Assembly (NCBI RefSeq): GCF_020921035.1
Contig: NC_063160.1
Span: 22,045,595-22,109,594 of the forward strand
Origin: Rhodamnia argentea
Taxonomy: Eukaryota > Streptophyta > Magnoliopsida > Myrtales > Myrtaceae
Direction of reading: 5' to 3'
Length of the DNA: 64,000 nt
Translations under genes and position numbers: made by a program
Part shown: piece by piece, positions 1-12,050 of the stretch
How the letters are laid out: every line of letters begins with the position of its first letter
Numbering within the stretch: the first letter of the stretch is position 1
The notes under the pieces: generated by a model
What the model was told of the DNA's origin: nothing
What the model saw: the letters and a program-made list of their open reading frames with translations, nothing else
The model's database searches: none

Positions 1-754
1 GTTCTGCCAACACCTTCTGTACATGTTCCATTTGGATGTTGCTTGCTTTTCCACGCTTGTGGCTTAGGAGGGTATCGACCGCAGTGTCCACGATCTCTAG
101 TTCGGTGTTCAACGATCTCTCATCGGCCGCCACTCGGTTGGAATGCATCAACTTGGAGAAGAAAGAGCGGCTGGACTTTCCGTGTACCAATGTCAACAAA
201 GATTCGACCATCGTAAGAGCAACTCCCTCCCCTTCTCTTAACATGGAAACCATCTTCAAACAGCTTTGATCCGCAGAAGAGATGGTTGATTTGATCTTCA
301 AAACTTTCAAGCAGTTTTGAATTGTCTTCTTCGCTTTCTTCCTGGAGGCCAAGTATGCCCCGATCTCGTTTCTCAGCGCCATTTCATCGCCCCGTCTCCT
401 GCGCAATGCCGATTGTAGCTCCTGCACAGTTTCCTTTGTCTGTGCTACAACGTCTTTGCTGGTGCAGCAAATGTCAAGGAGACCGAGGGATCTCTTGAGC
501 ACCTCGTCCTGTCCCTATTGAACCAAGGCCTGTTGGGTATGTGGCAAGAGAAGCGAGTCATCGATGGAGTCGTAAAAGTCCACGAGACCACTTATCATGC
601 CGCTCACCGATGAAATTGAACAGGTGGTGGCTGCTTCTGAACTCCTGATCCTCCTCAAGTGATCCTCTGCTTGAGGGATGAGTGGGTTAGGCTTGGAAGG
701 CAAGCTCACAGAGCGAGCATGAAAGTGGGATTTCGGGATTGCTGGTGAAGCCAT
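1..754 (-). pseudogene. DUF241 protein paralogue with in-frame TAG, partial at window edge
   Basis: The minus strand encodes a second member of the plant DUF241 family (PF03087, function poorly known). It starts at the ATG at 754 (MASPAIPKSHFHARSVSLPS, the typical SLPS-rich start). After 79 codons there is a TAG at 517-515. The same frame then stays open from 514 to the window edge and keeps family sequence (QDEVLKRSLGLLDICC, QELQSALRRR, VSMLREGEG, FFSKLMHSN). So the lesion seen is a single nonsense codon, not a frameshift. The intact paralogue at 2061-2918 has sense codons at this place. The C-terminus lies outside the window, so other lesions cannot be excluded. Either a recent pseudogene, or a sequencing error or allele in a live gene. 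The 5' flank still resembles that of the intact copy. Confidence 0.75.
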
Positions 755-836
755 TGTCTGAGATTTGATCTTGTTACTGAAATTTTTTCAGAGGCAATTG
801 AATTTGGATAGCCTTCTCTTGGCCGTGGCAAGACCA

Positions 837-975
837 CAGATATATATAAAGGAAAGAAGGGAGGCAAAGGGAATCAAAATTCCTAGACTCCATGTGTCCT
901 AACGTGATTTTGAATTGGATCTGAATTCTTTGTTCGCCGATGTTTGCACAGAGTCTCCCACCACCCTGCTCATCT
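837..975 (-). promoter_or_regulatory. Promoter/5' leader of the left DUF241 copy, shared with the paralogue
   Basis: The sequence upstream of the 754 ATG contains a TATA-like tract (tttatatata on the minus strand, about 841-850). From there to about 975 it is recognisably similar to 3010-3141 upstream of the intact DUF241 gene; both contain ttcgccgatgt and tctccc.ccaccctg on the plus strand. The duplication that made the pair therefore included the promoter. Which bases matter is not known. Confidence 0.45.
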
Positions 976-2060
976 TCCAATGAATTAAGAGACTAAATGT
1001 GGATCAACTCATCTCATCATAATCTCAACAATGTATTGCAGCATCGAAAATTATTGCACGAGTGGTGCTAGGACACTGTCTTGCCTCTAGAGGAATAAAA
1101 GAATGGTGCTTGACTTGTTTAATCCTCCATAATAATGCATGATTCAGGAAGGCTCATTAAACTAGTATGCACTATTGTATTAATCATAGAAAGGAGAACT
1201 TCTTTTGTCAATTGGTGATGAGCAAGTGTTGCCACATTTCCGGTCGAGGGGACACGAGAGCTGAGGGAATACTTTCTTGAAGGCACATTCTGTCAAGACT
1301 ATGATCAGTAATAACTGTGTAGGAAAGAAGAATTAAACAAAAGGCCATACAAAAAAAATCATTCGGATGTATTACGGCCGGGCTTGAGATGTAGCTTGCC
1401 CATGTACCGGCAATTGTTGATCTCAAATTATGCGTCATTGGGTATACAGCACAAATTTACTCGGTTTCATCTTTAAATATCCAGTGTACTTTTACATGGT
1501 TCAGCTTTTTAACTCTGATTCCGATGTAGTTTGGTTCGTGTGTTGAGGGAGCAAAGTTGGCTTGAATTAGATGCCGCGGGAACAATTTGACAGAAAATTG
1601 ATATTTACACAGTGATTTTATTGCTCTAGTTGGTTTCAATTCACTAACTACCAGAAGAATTTCTGCTATTACTCGGGTCATAATGCCTAATAAACTGTTG
1701 TAATTGATTAATATGCAACCAAAGAGCCAAATTCATTTCTTTTTTTATCCTCCTAATCTTGTTTCCTGGATAATTTATCCGTTTTTCTCGACCAATAATG
1801 TACATGAGAAACTGAGTCAGAACTCAGAATGAGATGGAACTGATATGATCTGCTGATTGGTGATTCCATGTGTAAAAGCCATCTGTTGAGCAAGTCGTTA
1901 TGCATACATAATATATGATCAGGCATAAAAATGTTATGGTTCTACAGTTATCTGATTCCGTTTCTTCATTTATAGTCTGCGAAATGTACGAGTACTATCT
2001 ATGATACAGATGTTGCTACGACTCTCCTTTGTCGACTAATGCCGGGGCGAAATTTCTCGA
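976..2060. other. Intergenic, between the two DUF241 copies
   Basis: AT-rich sequence with no coding region I can support. The short open frames here (for example 1208-1438 and 1457-1681 minus) have no recognisable family content and none matches the neighbouring genes. Confidence 0.5.
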
Positions 2061-2918
2061 TTAGTGAATCAACATATTGAGAAGGGATGCCCTGGTTTTG
2101 ATTAAATGCCTTTGCAGGCGCTCCAGATCTTCACTGAGACCCTGAATGCTTGACTCGATAGCCCTCAACATTTGCTTTAGATCTTCCCCTGGATCACCGA
2201 ACGTTACCAACTTGCTGCCAAGGAGGGAGTCCACTGCAGCATCTGCCGTCGAGAACTCATCACCCGTTACTCTCCCCTCGGCTTCGGCCCTTTTGGAATG
2301 CATCAACTTGGAAACTAAAGGCCAGCCTCTTCTCTTGTCCTGTGCCTTTGTCCCATTTAACAAGTGCAACAAAGACTCGAATGTTGCTAGAGCAATCTCC
2401 TCAGCTTCTCTCAACATGGAAACCAGCACCATGTCGTCCGGGTCCGAAGGAGAGAAGTCATGTGAGCTCTTCAAGTTTTTCAAGCATCCTTTGATCATCT
2501 TCTTCGCCATCTTCCCGGAGGTCAAGTATCGTGCCACCTCGTTTCTGAGCCCGAATTCGTCGCGCAGAGCCGATTGAAGTTCATGCGCACTTTCATTGGT
2601 CTGTACAATCACGTCCTTCATGCTACTGCACAAATCCAAGAGCCTGAGAAATTGGTCCAGCAGCTCGTTGCGGCATTCTTCATGGGCAAAGCACTGTTTG
2701 GAATAGAGCAACAGAAGCGAGTCGTCCAGAGAATTGTAGACTTCTCTGAGACAGCTTATCCTGCTGCTTGCCAATGACAGCGAGGGAGATGATGCGGCAT
2801 CCGAGCATCTCAGTCTATCCAATTGCTCGTCGGCTTTACGAATGAGTGGGTGATGTTTAGAAGGCAAGCTGATGGAACGAGCACGGAAGTGGGATTTGAG
2901 GTTCGACGCAGAAGCCAT
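2061..2918 (-). CDS. DUF241 domain protein, intact, single exon
   Basis: A 285-residue single-exon protein of the plant-specific DUF241 family (PF03087), whose biochemical role is unknown. The ATG at 2918 gives MASASNLKSHFRARSISLPS, the conserved family start; an upstream in-frame GTG at 2933 is not needed. Visible family blocks are HPLIRKADEQLDRLRCSDA (about 23-41), LDDSLLLLYSKQ, ELQSALRDEFGLRNEVARYL, DMVLVSMLREAEEIALATFE and, at the C-terminus, AIESSIQGLSEDLERLQRHL followed by KTRASLLNMLIH. The protein is mainly helical, with no signal peptide or membrane segment. It is a tandem paralogue of the broken copy to its left, on the same strand. In Arabidopsis the family also occurs in tandem clusters. 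Family assignment is firm; function is not known. Confidence 0.92.
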   Translation of the reverse strand: MASASNLKSHFRARSISLPSKHHPLIRKADEQLDRLRCSDAASSPSLSLASSRISCLREVYNSLDDSLLLLYSKQCFAHEECRNELLDQFLRLLDLCSSMKDVIVQTNESAHELQSALRDEFGLRNEVARYLTSGKMAKKMIKGCLKNLKSSHDFSPSDPDDMVLVSMLREAEEIALATFESLLHLLNGTKAQDKRRGWPLVSKLMHSKRAEAEGRVTGDEFSTADAAVDSLLGSKLVTFGDPGEDLKQMLRAIESSIQGLSEDLERLQRHLIKTRASLLNMLIH

Positions 2919-4176
2919 CCTCCGAAAGACCACGCTGTTTGCTCCAAGTTCGTTCCCAAAGACAGAGTTGAAGCCTCAGTTTCATAGTCTCTTGCCATTG
3001 CCAAGGACTTAAATACAAGGAGAGGCGAGAGGCAAAGGAGAACAAATAATTCGACTCCTCGTGCGGCCTAATATGATATTTGATCAGGATCGAAGCTTTC
3101 TTCGCCGATGTCCGCTCATTGTCTCCCGCCACCCTGTCCAATGTGTAGCCTTATCGAAAACTATGGATCTAATAATTGCAAGAGAAGCTAGAATAACGAG
3201 TTACGAGTTTTATAAATCGCGCACGAGCGGGCGGTGATGCTGGCCTGTCTCCGATGCCTGCGGATCAGAATAAAAAGATACAGCTGCGTACCTGTGTCTG
3301 TCCATTATATAATGGTGCTTGATGCAGGAGGACTGGTTAGATCATATCACTTCTGATCAACCAAATGAAAAGGGTTGATGAGAGAAATTAGGTGCGTTAG
3401 GAGTAGACATCAGACCAGATCGAACAAGACTCATTTTTTAAGTTGAAGTTCATGGACGAAGATCATCAATGGCTGCCCCGGAACAACGAGAGAGACGAGA
3501 GAGAGTTGAAACTGAAGGGGACAAAGCAGCAGCAGCAACAGCTCATTCAAGATTTCACAGGTTCCAAAACCGCCTGTCCCTGTTGAATTCTCACCTGCGC
3601 ACGATGCTGAAACCTCAACTCACATACGTTCGGAGCACATACAACACATCACATTTGATATGAATTTACATGTTCTTTTTTTTTTCCAACATTAAATTTG
3701 GAAAAAATTAACTTTCAACCTTAATTATTTTTTTGTAATGATTGCAACTTCTCATTTAGGAACTTGTCGTAGTCCTTTAAAACAGCGTCTATGAGAAATT
3801 ATATTCGAAATGTTCTTTAAAAAATCGCAATATAACCATATTTATTTGTGATGATTAAAAAATTCTCGCTAAATCGGTATCCAATATCTTTCAAATTTTA
3901 TTTTTAAAAAATTTATTTTGAGATTTGCATATTCAGGAATATATTAACTTTTATTTTTTCTGCTATGAACTAATTGTAATTAATAGTCATTAATTCAACA
4001 GCTATAAGGGATGAGAATTCGTTCATTTAGATTTTGTTATAATGATTACCTTTTAGTATTATTATACACCGAGCCTTATTGACAGTGCTAAGAATTTTCG
4101 TGTAATAAAACCTCAACACATGGACTTTGTTCCCAATTTAGTAATAAGAATATTGTCGTGCAATATGCCTTAAATT

Positions 4177-4177
<1 letters not shown>
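2919..4177. other. Upstream region of DUF241 and intergenic DNA
   Basis: Contains the leader of the DUF241 gene (TATA-like gtatttaa on the minus strand near 3010). Beyond about 3150 there is AT-rich DNA. The short frame at 3469-3663 is rich in simple RE/A repeats and shows no family similarity, so I do not call it. Confidence 0.4.

Positions 4178-4241
<64 letters not shown>
4178..4241. repeat. (GA)n microsatellite
   Basis: An almost perfect AG dinucleotide run of about 55 bp, then ggg, gag and the end of the tract. Intergenic, near no gene start. Confidence 0.95.
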
Positions 4242-4365
4242 TTTGAGAACAAAATAGAATTTACCAGCCCTGGATCTTTGACCATACATCTCAATAGAAC
4301 CTATATATACATAGATTAATGTTCTTATTAACTACAGAGTAGAATTTAATGATTAGAGATTTATC

Positions 4366-5239
4366 GAAAAAATGATATTTTTAGTGCCAAAAGTCATGTA
4401 CGGAGATCATTTTGGTGCCAAAAGTTTTTGCTGGATCACTTAAATGCCAAACGGAGACAAAAGAATCACTTTGGTGTCTCTGGCGAAAAATTCCGGCCAC
4501 TCTTAATACGTGGCATTTTTAATTAATTTTTGAATTTTAATTAGCATTAAAAAAAAAAAAAAGAAGCCCACGTGGCCTTCAAAATTCAGAAAAAAAATTA
4601 AAAAAACAAAAATTAACAGCAAATTTTTAAAATAAAAAATTTATTTAAAATAAATTGAAATAAGCTAAAAAATTAGAAAAAACTAAATAAATAAATAAAA
4701 AGCAGATTAGGCAGCAAGGATTGCTGTAACCCTTACTTTCGCCACCCCACCATCGCCAGCAATGGCCGGCAAGAGTGGGGCATGGCCGGCAGGGGTCGCC
4801 GGCCGGCTATAGGAGAAAGCGTCTCGGCCCTCGCCCAAATTGAGAGAGCACCGGCCCCCGGCCGGGGCTCGACGACCCCTGTTGGCTATGCCCCACCCTC
4901 ATTGGCCATTGTCGATGATGGTGGGGCAAAGAACAATGGGCTACGGCCCTCGCTTCCTAGTTTGCAGTCCCTCCCTTTTAAAAAAAAAAATATTAGTTCT
5001 TTCTGAATTTTTCAGCTTATTTTTTAAATTATTTTAAATAAAAAAATTGAAATTTAAAAATAAAATGCCACGATGGACCTCCGACGAGCCACATCGGCGT
5101 CATGTATTAATAAAAGAAAAGTACCACATCAGATTTCGGGCAAAAAATATCTAAGTTAGACTGAAGTGATCCTTTTTCAAAAAATTTGGCACTCAAGTGA
5201 TTCGACGAAAACTTTTGAAACCAAAAGTGTCCTTTTCTC
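4366..5239. mobile_element. Non-autonomous Mutator-like element (TIR, 10-bp TSD, GC-rich core)
   Basis: An 874-bp element flanked by a perfect 10-bp direct repeat, gagatttatc, at 4356-4365 and 5240-5249. Its ends are imperfect inverted repeats: gaaaaaatgatatttttagt at the left against gagaaaaggacacttttggt read from the right. Inverted similarity goes inward through 'gatcactt.agtgccaaa'. Target duplications of 9-10 bp are characteristic of Mutator-like elements. The core (about 4740-4980) is GC-rich with repeated gccggc and ccccacc motifs, unlike the AT-rich arms. No transposase is encoded. The short frames inside are low-complexity and are not genes. Confidence 0.75.
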
Positions 5240-5249
5240 GAGATTTATC

Positions 5250-5789
5250 AGTAAACTCTACAAAAAGACTAGACAACATGCTAGGACTTAATTACCAAAA
5301 TATCAGATAACTCTATTACCTTCCACACGTCAATTAGAGATTTATCATCAAAATATGCACAAGAAATTAGAAATTTACTAGGATAGAGATTTTCGAAAGT
5401 ATCATGAAAATTAAATTGCAAAATAAAACACACGCGAGCGTGCCATGTGGCTCGACCTCGTGCAAGCTATATAGAAGCCGACGAGCAATATACCGTATAG
5501 AACAACATACGCAAAAGGAGTTACCTGTGTTATGTTTGTAAATGGTATGTTTCCGCTCACCAAAATACTAAAAGATGCTCTCTTTTTTCATCGAAATCAA
5601 TCTAACTAAAAATATTTCATCCCACTTTTTTTTTTATGCGATCAACATAGAATAGTAGGCAATCAAAAAAAGAAAAAAAACATAGAATAGTAACATGAAT
5701 TTCATTAGAAAGTGTACTGATCCAGATTTGAAAATATTATTAAAAATGGGGAAATTGTTAAACTTTATGCACGAGTGATTTCGAAAACC
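5250..5789. other. Intergenic
   Basis: AT-rich sequence without a supported gene or a recognisable repeat structure. Confidence 0.4.
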
Positions 5790-6696
5790 TTTTGGCTGCT
5801 GTGTTTGGTTGTCTGGATTTGGATAGTTTAGGAGAAGGTCGAATTAAAAATCCTTCAAATATCCTCCGGATTTGTAGAAAATCCCATCAAATGTTTGGTA
5901 CAATCCAAAATAGGATAAAAATCCTTGAAGATTTTTGAAAATCTGCTAAGGTTTTTGAAAATCTCACTTGCCTAATACAAACCAGATCAAAGAAGATGCG
6001 ATAGTATTGATGATCAATGCCGGACATGAAAAGAGAAATTCAGAGAGCTTTTTTTTTTAGCTCGCTTGTTTTTTACGTTCCCACTTGTTAGTGAGCTGTC
6101 TTCTGCTCTAGGGAGGAGACGATTCGTTAAGGCACTTTGAACGAGTTGATTACGTTTTTTTGTAGGCTATAGAGTTTTCACTACTCATCAATGAGTTGCC
6201 TCAATCGATCGATCGATGAGAGAGCGATAGCTTCAAGTAGAGAAGAAACAGAGCAATCTCCTCGGCCTGGACAGCGAAGAAGAGGATGAACTCCTTCACC
6301 AGAGATTCTTCAAAAAATTTTCCTTGAGGCCGATGGTGTCAAGCCAACGGATTGAGAGGTGCAAAGAGGACCATTTTTATTTTTTTTTGTTGGTCAGTAA
6401 AGAGGACGATGTTGAATAGTGAAAAGGAAGCGTTTTATCCTTTTTATATGTGTTTTTTTTTCTCAATTTTTTATATTAGATATCCTACCCGGCTTTATCT
6501 TATCTCTTAGATGGGATTTTTTTATCCGGATTATATCCGAATCCAATGTTCTTCCAAATATCGAATAGGATAATTATATCCGAAGCTGCATCCGATTATA
6601 TCCGAACATATCCGAATTCAGTGTTCTTCCAAATATCGGATAGGATAATTTTTATCCTATCTGGAGTTATATCTAATCCCCCAAACGCAGCTTTTG
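5790..6696. mobile_element. Candidate TIR element or pair of related MITEs
   Basis: The left end reads ttttggctgctgtgtttggt and the right end, reverse-complemented, ctcaaaagctgcgtttgggg, a short inverted repeat. Just inside both ends are repeated gga/tcc-rich motifs (ggatttggatag; ccaaatatcg.ataggata occurs twice, near 6555 and 6630). No clear target-site duplication was found and the middle (about 6000-6450) shows no symmetry. It may instead be two separate small elements. No coding capacity. Confidence 0.35.
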
Positions 6697-6772
6697 AGAA
6701 TCAAGTCATTGTTGTCTTACTCACTTGGCCACCTTCTCGGCTTATCTATCCTCAAATGAAGCATTGAAAAAT

Positions 6773-7017
6773 CTATTTGGTAACAATTCTGTTCCCGAAA
6801 ATAATTTCTAAGCAGAATTAAATATTTTCTAATTTTGTTTCGTAAATAGAGTAGATTTTTTTTATTCTCGTTTTTGTTCCAAATCTGCTCCCTAGCCACT
6901 AATATGTTTTCGAGAACAGAAAAATTAACTTAAATTACCAAACAGATTTATATTCTTTTCCTATTCTCGAAAACAAAAAGAACAAAAATCAGAAAAAACA
7001 AAAGTGTTACCAAACAA
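6773..7017. mobile_element. Small MITE, about 245 bp
   Basis: Inverted termini tttggtaacaattctgttc (left) and tttggtaacacttttgtttt (right, reverse-complemented), with further complementarity inward around Cgagaacag/ttctcgaaaac. No gene inside. I could not define a target duplication with certainty, so the superfamily is left open; hAT-like is possible. Confidence 0.5.
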
Positions 7018-7850
7018 CCCCGGCGCTTCTCTCCTTAAGAAGCCAACATCACCATTTCTCACTTCAAGTTCCTCATGTTACTTCAACAGATTAAGCAGAA
7101 CATAAACGCAAGAACCAAACCGGATAAAAAAGTCAAGCGAGTCGAGAAAAGTAAACTGCTGCATGACTGGCTGGCTCTGCTATAATTCCAAGATCCCCCT
7201 CAACTCTTAAATCTATCAATGTACAACAATAAATGAAATGTTTGGTAGCAGCAAATTAGATCTTACATGGTTCCGGTTTAACATACAGGCACCTTCAGTG
7301 CATTTACTCTAGAGAAACTTCCTAACCCTCAAACTATACTGATGCAAAACTGAGGGAAATGGAGCTGTACAAATTGTGGCGGACATCGGACCGGTTGCTT
7401 AGTTCTGTCCGTCCATCACAAAAGGCAAGTGAGAACGAGAGACGTTGCTTTACGTCGCAGATGCAAACCTGATCTCCAACAGGAGAACCTTCATTATGTT
7501 AAACATGACACTTTGCCTTAGTTTTCGGATATCCTCGGCACTCACTGCCATTTCTCCGTGACAATGCGATCCCGTCAGCTCTGGACTGATGTTTGCACTG
7601 CTGTTCAATGTCTCTCACACTCACTGTTGTCATTATAGTCATCCCGAGATCCACTATACTGAAAAAACTGTTGAGTCCAGATCTCCCATTGCCATGACCA
7701 AGTCCTTTCCCAAATAAAAGAAGCTTTCACCAGACTCTTTCATAAGGGGAGGCCCAGCAGGAAATTCAGATGTCCAGCAGGAGAGACAGCAAACTGTGAA
7801 CCCTCGAATCAATATACAGGCGGCAAGCCAATCCTCAGATTGCAGATCAA
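7018..7850. other. Downstream region / 3' UTR of the DUF632 gene
   Basis: Immediately downstream of the stop codon of the minus-strand DUF630/DUF632 gene. It presumably holds its 3' UTR. No additional coding sequence is seen. Confidence 0.4.
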
Positions 7851-10800
7851 TTAAGATGAACGCTTGTCCTCACTCTCATGAACGCGCTCCCGAGCGATCT
7901 TGATTTCTTCCTCACTCCGTTGCATTAGTTCCTCGTATGCTCGCATAGAGTCCGCAGTATACCTCTCCATTGCCTCGAAAACTCGTTGCAAATTTGCCTG
8001 GAAGTTATTACTACTGACATCACTCTGATATACGAGCTGCCCAGTTACTGTTGGGATATCACCATTCCCTGAGACCTGAATCATTTTCTTTTTCAGTGCC
8101 TGAATTTCTTTCTGTATTTTCTGGTCCTCTCTGTCCAAGTCCTTAGTTGCCGTCATCCCCGGGTGCATCTCCTGCTTGTCCCGCTCCCTGAGCTGAAATA
8201 CACTGGATGTGAAGCCAAACATCGCAATTACAACTTCCTTCTCAGATATTCTATCCATAGCTTGCGACCACTGATGACAAATTACGAATATTGGAGGTGC
8301 GCCTATCCTACCAGGTGAGAAGGGAACTACTCCATCAGGAGTAACTTCAGGCTCATACAAAAGACATTTTAGAAGCCAATTGTTTAGAGCCCTGACGTAT
8401 TCCTTCTGCACAGTTACCCAACTGGTGAATCGGTTAGCCCAGTTGACAAGTTCACGCTGGAACGGCAGTATCGCGTCAGGAGACGCATCTCCAAGCTTTC
8501 TCGCAGAACCAATGGGACCAAAGCTCTGAGCTTCCTTCATTGCTTGACACTGATTCCGGTGGCATTCAAGTAGACATTTCCACATTCTCATTAACCTGTA
8601 GTTAACAGATCATGAATTAGCATGATAGGACAACGCATGTGCCATTAAAGTGCAATGAGCATCCCATGGTGAAGTCCTTTCATCTAAACCCCGAATCCAT
8701 CATCATTCATTCCATGCAGATTATGGCTATTAACTAGAAATTAGATTGCTGCATACACATAGATCAACTGCTCACGTTGTGGTTGACCCCCTATGCCAAC
8801 AGGCAAATTTAACTTACGAAAAGCGAATGCATGGGATTGACCTATGTCAACTTTTTAAATTTAGGCACTACTTTAGCATGACATCATACCTCCGGAATTT
8901 TCTAAATCTACAATCTATTTTCATCAAGAAAAAGCTGCAAGGTATTTGCCACTTGTCAGCGTATGGAAGTCAAGGTATTTTATTATCTAGGGGCACACCA
9001 CACTCGACATGAATAAGTACAGAACTACCAAAGTAACATACTTAAATGTGCATATCTATACAAATTGTACGTTTCAGACATTCATAATTTCAACCCAATC
9101 CAACAACCCATGGAGAGATCGAGGTACATATAGCTCGAGCAAATATAATAAGTACAACCTAAAATGGCAAACAAGCATCTCAGAGGAACAAAGAAGTGAC
9201 ATTACTACTACACGAGCTCACGTGCACATGGACAAAAAGGTAAAATTATTCTGAAGGAAATCATGAAAACAGCAACTCTTAGTCACAGTATCGGGAGTTG
9301 AGTTGGTTCCAGTGCAAACAAAGGTGGGGAGGAACAACTAAAAATCCAGCATTTTGAAGTTAGTAAGTGGACATACCCTTGTATCAATTCATTTATCTGC
9401 GGCCACAGTTCTTCGTCTCTTATCTTGTTGATAGTCACAGATATCTTGTCAACAACCTGAATTGCAATTCTTATCTTTGTCGATAGACTTCTGATCATGT
9501 TCCTCGTTTGCTCGACCTTGGAAGCGTCAGCACGCCTGTCATCCAAATGTTTCAACCTCTGGACCTTCCTATCATGAATGACGCGCATCTTTTCCTCAGC
9601 CTGCAAAAGGACGAAGACCAAACGAAACATGAGACGAAGGCACCAGAAGAAATGGCCAGCAGAGGATGAGATTCAACTTAAAATGTGCACCACACTAAAG
9701 AGTATCCAAAAAAATTGCTCCCAAGGAAATTACATTTAGCCTCTTATAGATCCCCATAGAAAGGCTTCAATTTTCATAGTATCAAACACGAGCAGCATAA
9801 AATTGCACCTGCCTCTCCATCAAGTTAATAAAGATTGAAAATGTTGCACCGCGGCGAGATACGATAAGAGAGTGGAGAAAATAAAATGCAGATGCTATAC
9901 CTTAACCTCGTTATACAGCTTCTTCTCCCAGAGATAGAGCTTGTGCAAAGTGGAAGAAAGATTTCCCGACCTCATTCCCATTTCTTCATTAACACCCAAG
10001 GAAGCTGGCCCAGCATTCTCAGCAGAGGCTGACGGCTCAGCACCCTTGGAAGAAGGGTGCTGTGCCGATACAACAGACCATGAAGGAGTATTGCCATGTG
10101 CCTTCTTCGAAGAAACTGCCGGCAGAACATTAAGTATCAAGTTCAACAGTCCAAAAGAGAAGTCGATGAGGCTAAACTCTCAAACTCAATGAAGTAAGTA
10201 CAGTAATCATAATAAAGTCTAGTACGCACAGGACAAAAACACAACCAAATGATCTTAATACCAGACAACCTGCAAATAACAATGGCTTTATCACTGAATA
10301 AGAGAAAACGCATGTATCGAGCAAGTATTGAATACAGTAAAAGCCACTCACTCAAAAAGAAGACAACTTGCGCAATCCAAAGAATCCGGAGATAGACTCA
10401 CCGTGACTTTTACGCCTATAGGGAACCTTCCCCGCTTCCAGCATCTTGGCAATCTCATGTCCTGACTCTGCTGCTCTTTTAAATTCAGCCTCAATTTCCC
10501 TCACCAATTCAGAAACACTCCGAATACCCTTGAACCTGGAGGCATTACCGCCTTCGTCCGACCTTCCTTCACCATCAACGACGTTCTTCTCCACCACGTG
10601 GACCTCATACTCCGCCGCCCCATCATTAGCTTTATCGATCGAAACACGAGGCCTGGCTTGATACATAGACGTCGATGCGCCACTATCGACTTTCCCATCT
10701 TCTTCCTCACCTTCATCCTCATCAACCATCACAGATTTCAAATGATTCCCTACATCAACAAACTTTGGCTTTCCATGGACTTCCTTCACCACCTCGTGCT

Positions 10801-11665
10801 CGTCCTCCAGATCAGGAATTCCTTCCTCCTCCCTCAACTCCTTTAAGTCCCTGCTCAGCCTGTTAGCCGAATAAAACCCCTCAGAATCCCCAAAAGGATT
10901 CAGAAAGTCCCACGGGAAAGACTGAGGAGGCGAGGGGGGCGGTGGTGGCGGCTTCTCCTCAACATGCCGCCGGGGCGGAGACAAAGATCCGTAATTTATC
11001 TGAGAACCATAGTACCCACCAACTGAACTACCGTAGCCAGGATTACTATTACCATAGGGATAAGGAGCTAAGTTATTATTTGAGTAGGAAAAATAATTAG
11101 AAGACGACGATTCGCCCATGTAAACAGTCTCCGAAGTCACGGGCTTTTGCTCGTAGACCACAGAAGGCGTCGCTTTACTCTTCATGTAGTTCATGTACGA
11201 AAAACCACCTGAATACGAGCTCATACCCATACCCATACCCATACCTGGCGGCTCCTGATCCGAATTCATGTACTCAATGTGGTGGCCATCGTAACCGTGC
11301 AGAGGCGAGGAGTGGCCCGAGTGATGGAGCTCGTCGGAGAGAGAGCCGTCGTCGGAACCGGAGGGGAAGTGGAGGTGGGAGCCGGAATTGGAGCCCTTGG
11401 AGGGGGAATTCGCGAAGGCGACGGCGGCCGCGTGGTCTCCCTTCCTCTGCGCGGGCAAATTGAGGACGGGGCCTCCCGAGGCGGCGACGCCGTGGGAGAG
11501 GAACTCGCGGAGGGACTGGCCGACGTCCCTCAGCGACGCCATGTAGGTGACGTGGGCCTGGGCCAGGTCGTACCGGTGGCGGATCGCCTGGTCGAGGGAG
11601 GAGCACCGCTCGCGGCAGAGCGCGACGGCGGGGAGATCGTCCAGCTTGGAGCTGGCGCAGCCCAT
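7851..11665 (-). CDS. DUF630/DUF632 protein (NRG2-like family), four exons
   Basis: CDS = complement join of 10402-11665, 9901-10115, 9377-9600 and 7851-8595; 2448 nt, 815 aa. The ATG at 11665 gives MGCASSKLDDLPAVALCRER, the DUF630 start with an N-terminal glycine/cysteine suited to myristoylation and palmitoylation, so a membrane-associated protein is likely. Residues 1-60 are DUF630. A low-complexity, Ser/Gly/Tyr- and Pro-rich linker follows (PPPPPPSPPQSFPWDFLNPF). DUF632 starts at about 395 (EIEAEFKRAAESGHEIAKML, then VSSKKAHGNTPSW) and runs through LYLWEKKLYNEVK, IQGLMRMWKCLLECH and the C-terminal helical part with KSR-like charged coils. All introns have GT donors and AG acceptors on the minus strand. 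Known members such as Arabidopsis NRG2 act in nitrate signalling; whether this one does is unknown. Full family length. Confidence 0.93.
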
Positions 11666-12050
11666 TTCGCACGCCAAAAGAAAAACCCGAACTTTTCAAC
11701 TTAAACCCACGACCAAAATCGGCGAAGGGCAGACAGAGAGAGAGAGGGAATGATAGCTAAGTTGGTGGATAGATTATGGAGGCCATGGTGGATGGAGGAG
11801 AGCGAGGCGGCGAGTTAGAGAGAGACAGAGACAGAGACAGAGGAGTGGGTGTTCGTTTCTGGAGAAAATTGATGGGAAAGAGAAAGGGAAAGTAGAGAGA
11901 GAGAGAGAGAGGGAATCTTATGACAGCACGGCGATTTCTCGTCGGCATGTAGCAGAGAGAGAGAGAGAGAGAGCGTGGTGGAACAGTGGGAGCATTGTGC
12001 GTCGGTGTTGCGATGTTGTAATCTGTGAAAAAAAAAAAAAAACACTGTAC
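11666..12050 (-). promoter_or_regulatory. 5' leader/promoter of the DUF632 gene, CT/GA-rich
   Basis: Upstream of the 11665 ATG, the minus strand carries several CT runs (plus-strand GA tracts at about 11736-11749, 11819-11840, 11896-11912 and 11955-11972). Such pyrimidine-rich leaders are common in plant 5' UTRs and are candidate binding sites for GAGA-binding BPC factors. No clean TATA box was identified. Open frames across these repeats are artefacts of the repeats. Confidence 0.45.

Noticed and set aside
2919-2933. Five extra N-terminal residues for the DUF241 protein
   Set aside because: They begin with GTG. The ATG at 2918 gives the family's normal start.
3469-3663. Small protein starting MAAPEQRERRERVETEG
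   Set aside because: Simple-repeat composition, isolated, and no similarity or promoter evidence.
11274-11704. 141-codon frames on both strands over the DUF632 first exon
   Set aside because: Shadows of the GC-rich start of the DUF630/DUF632 gene.
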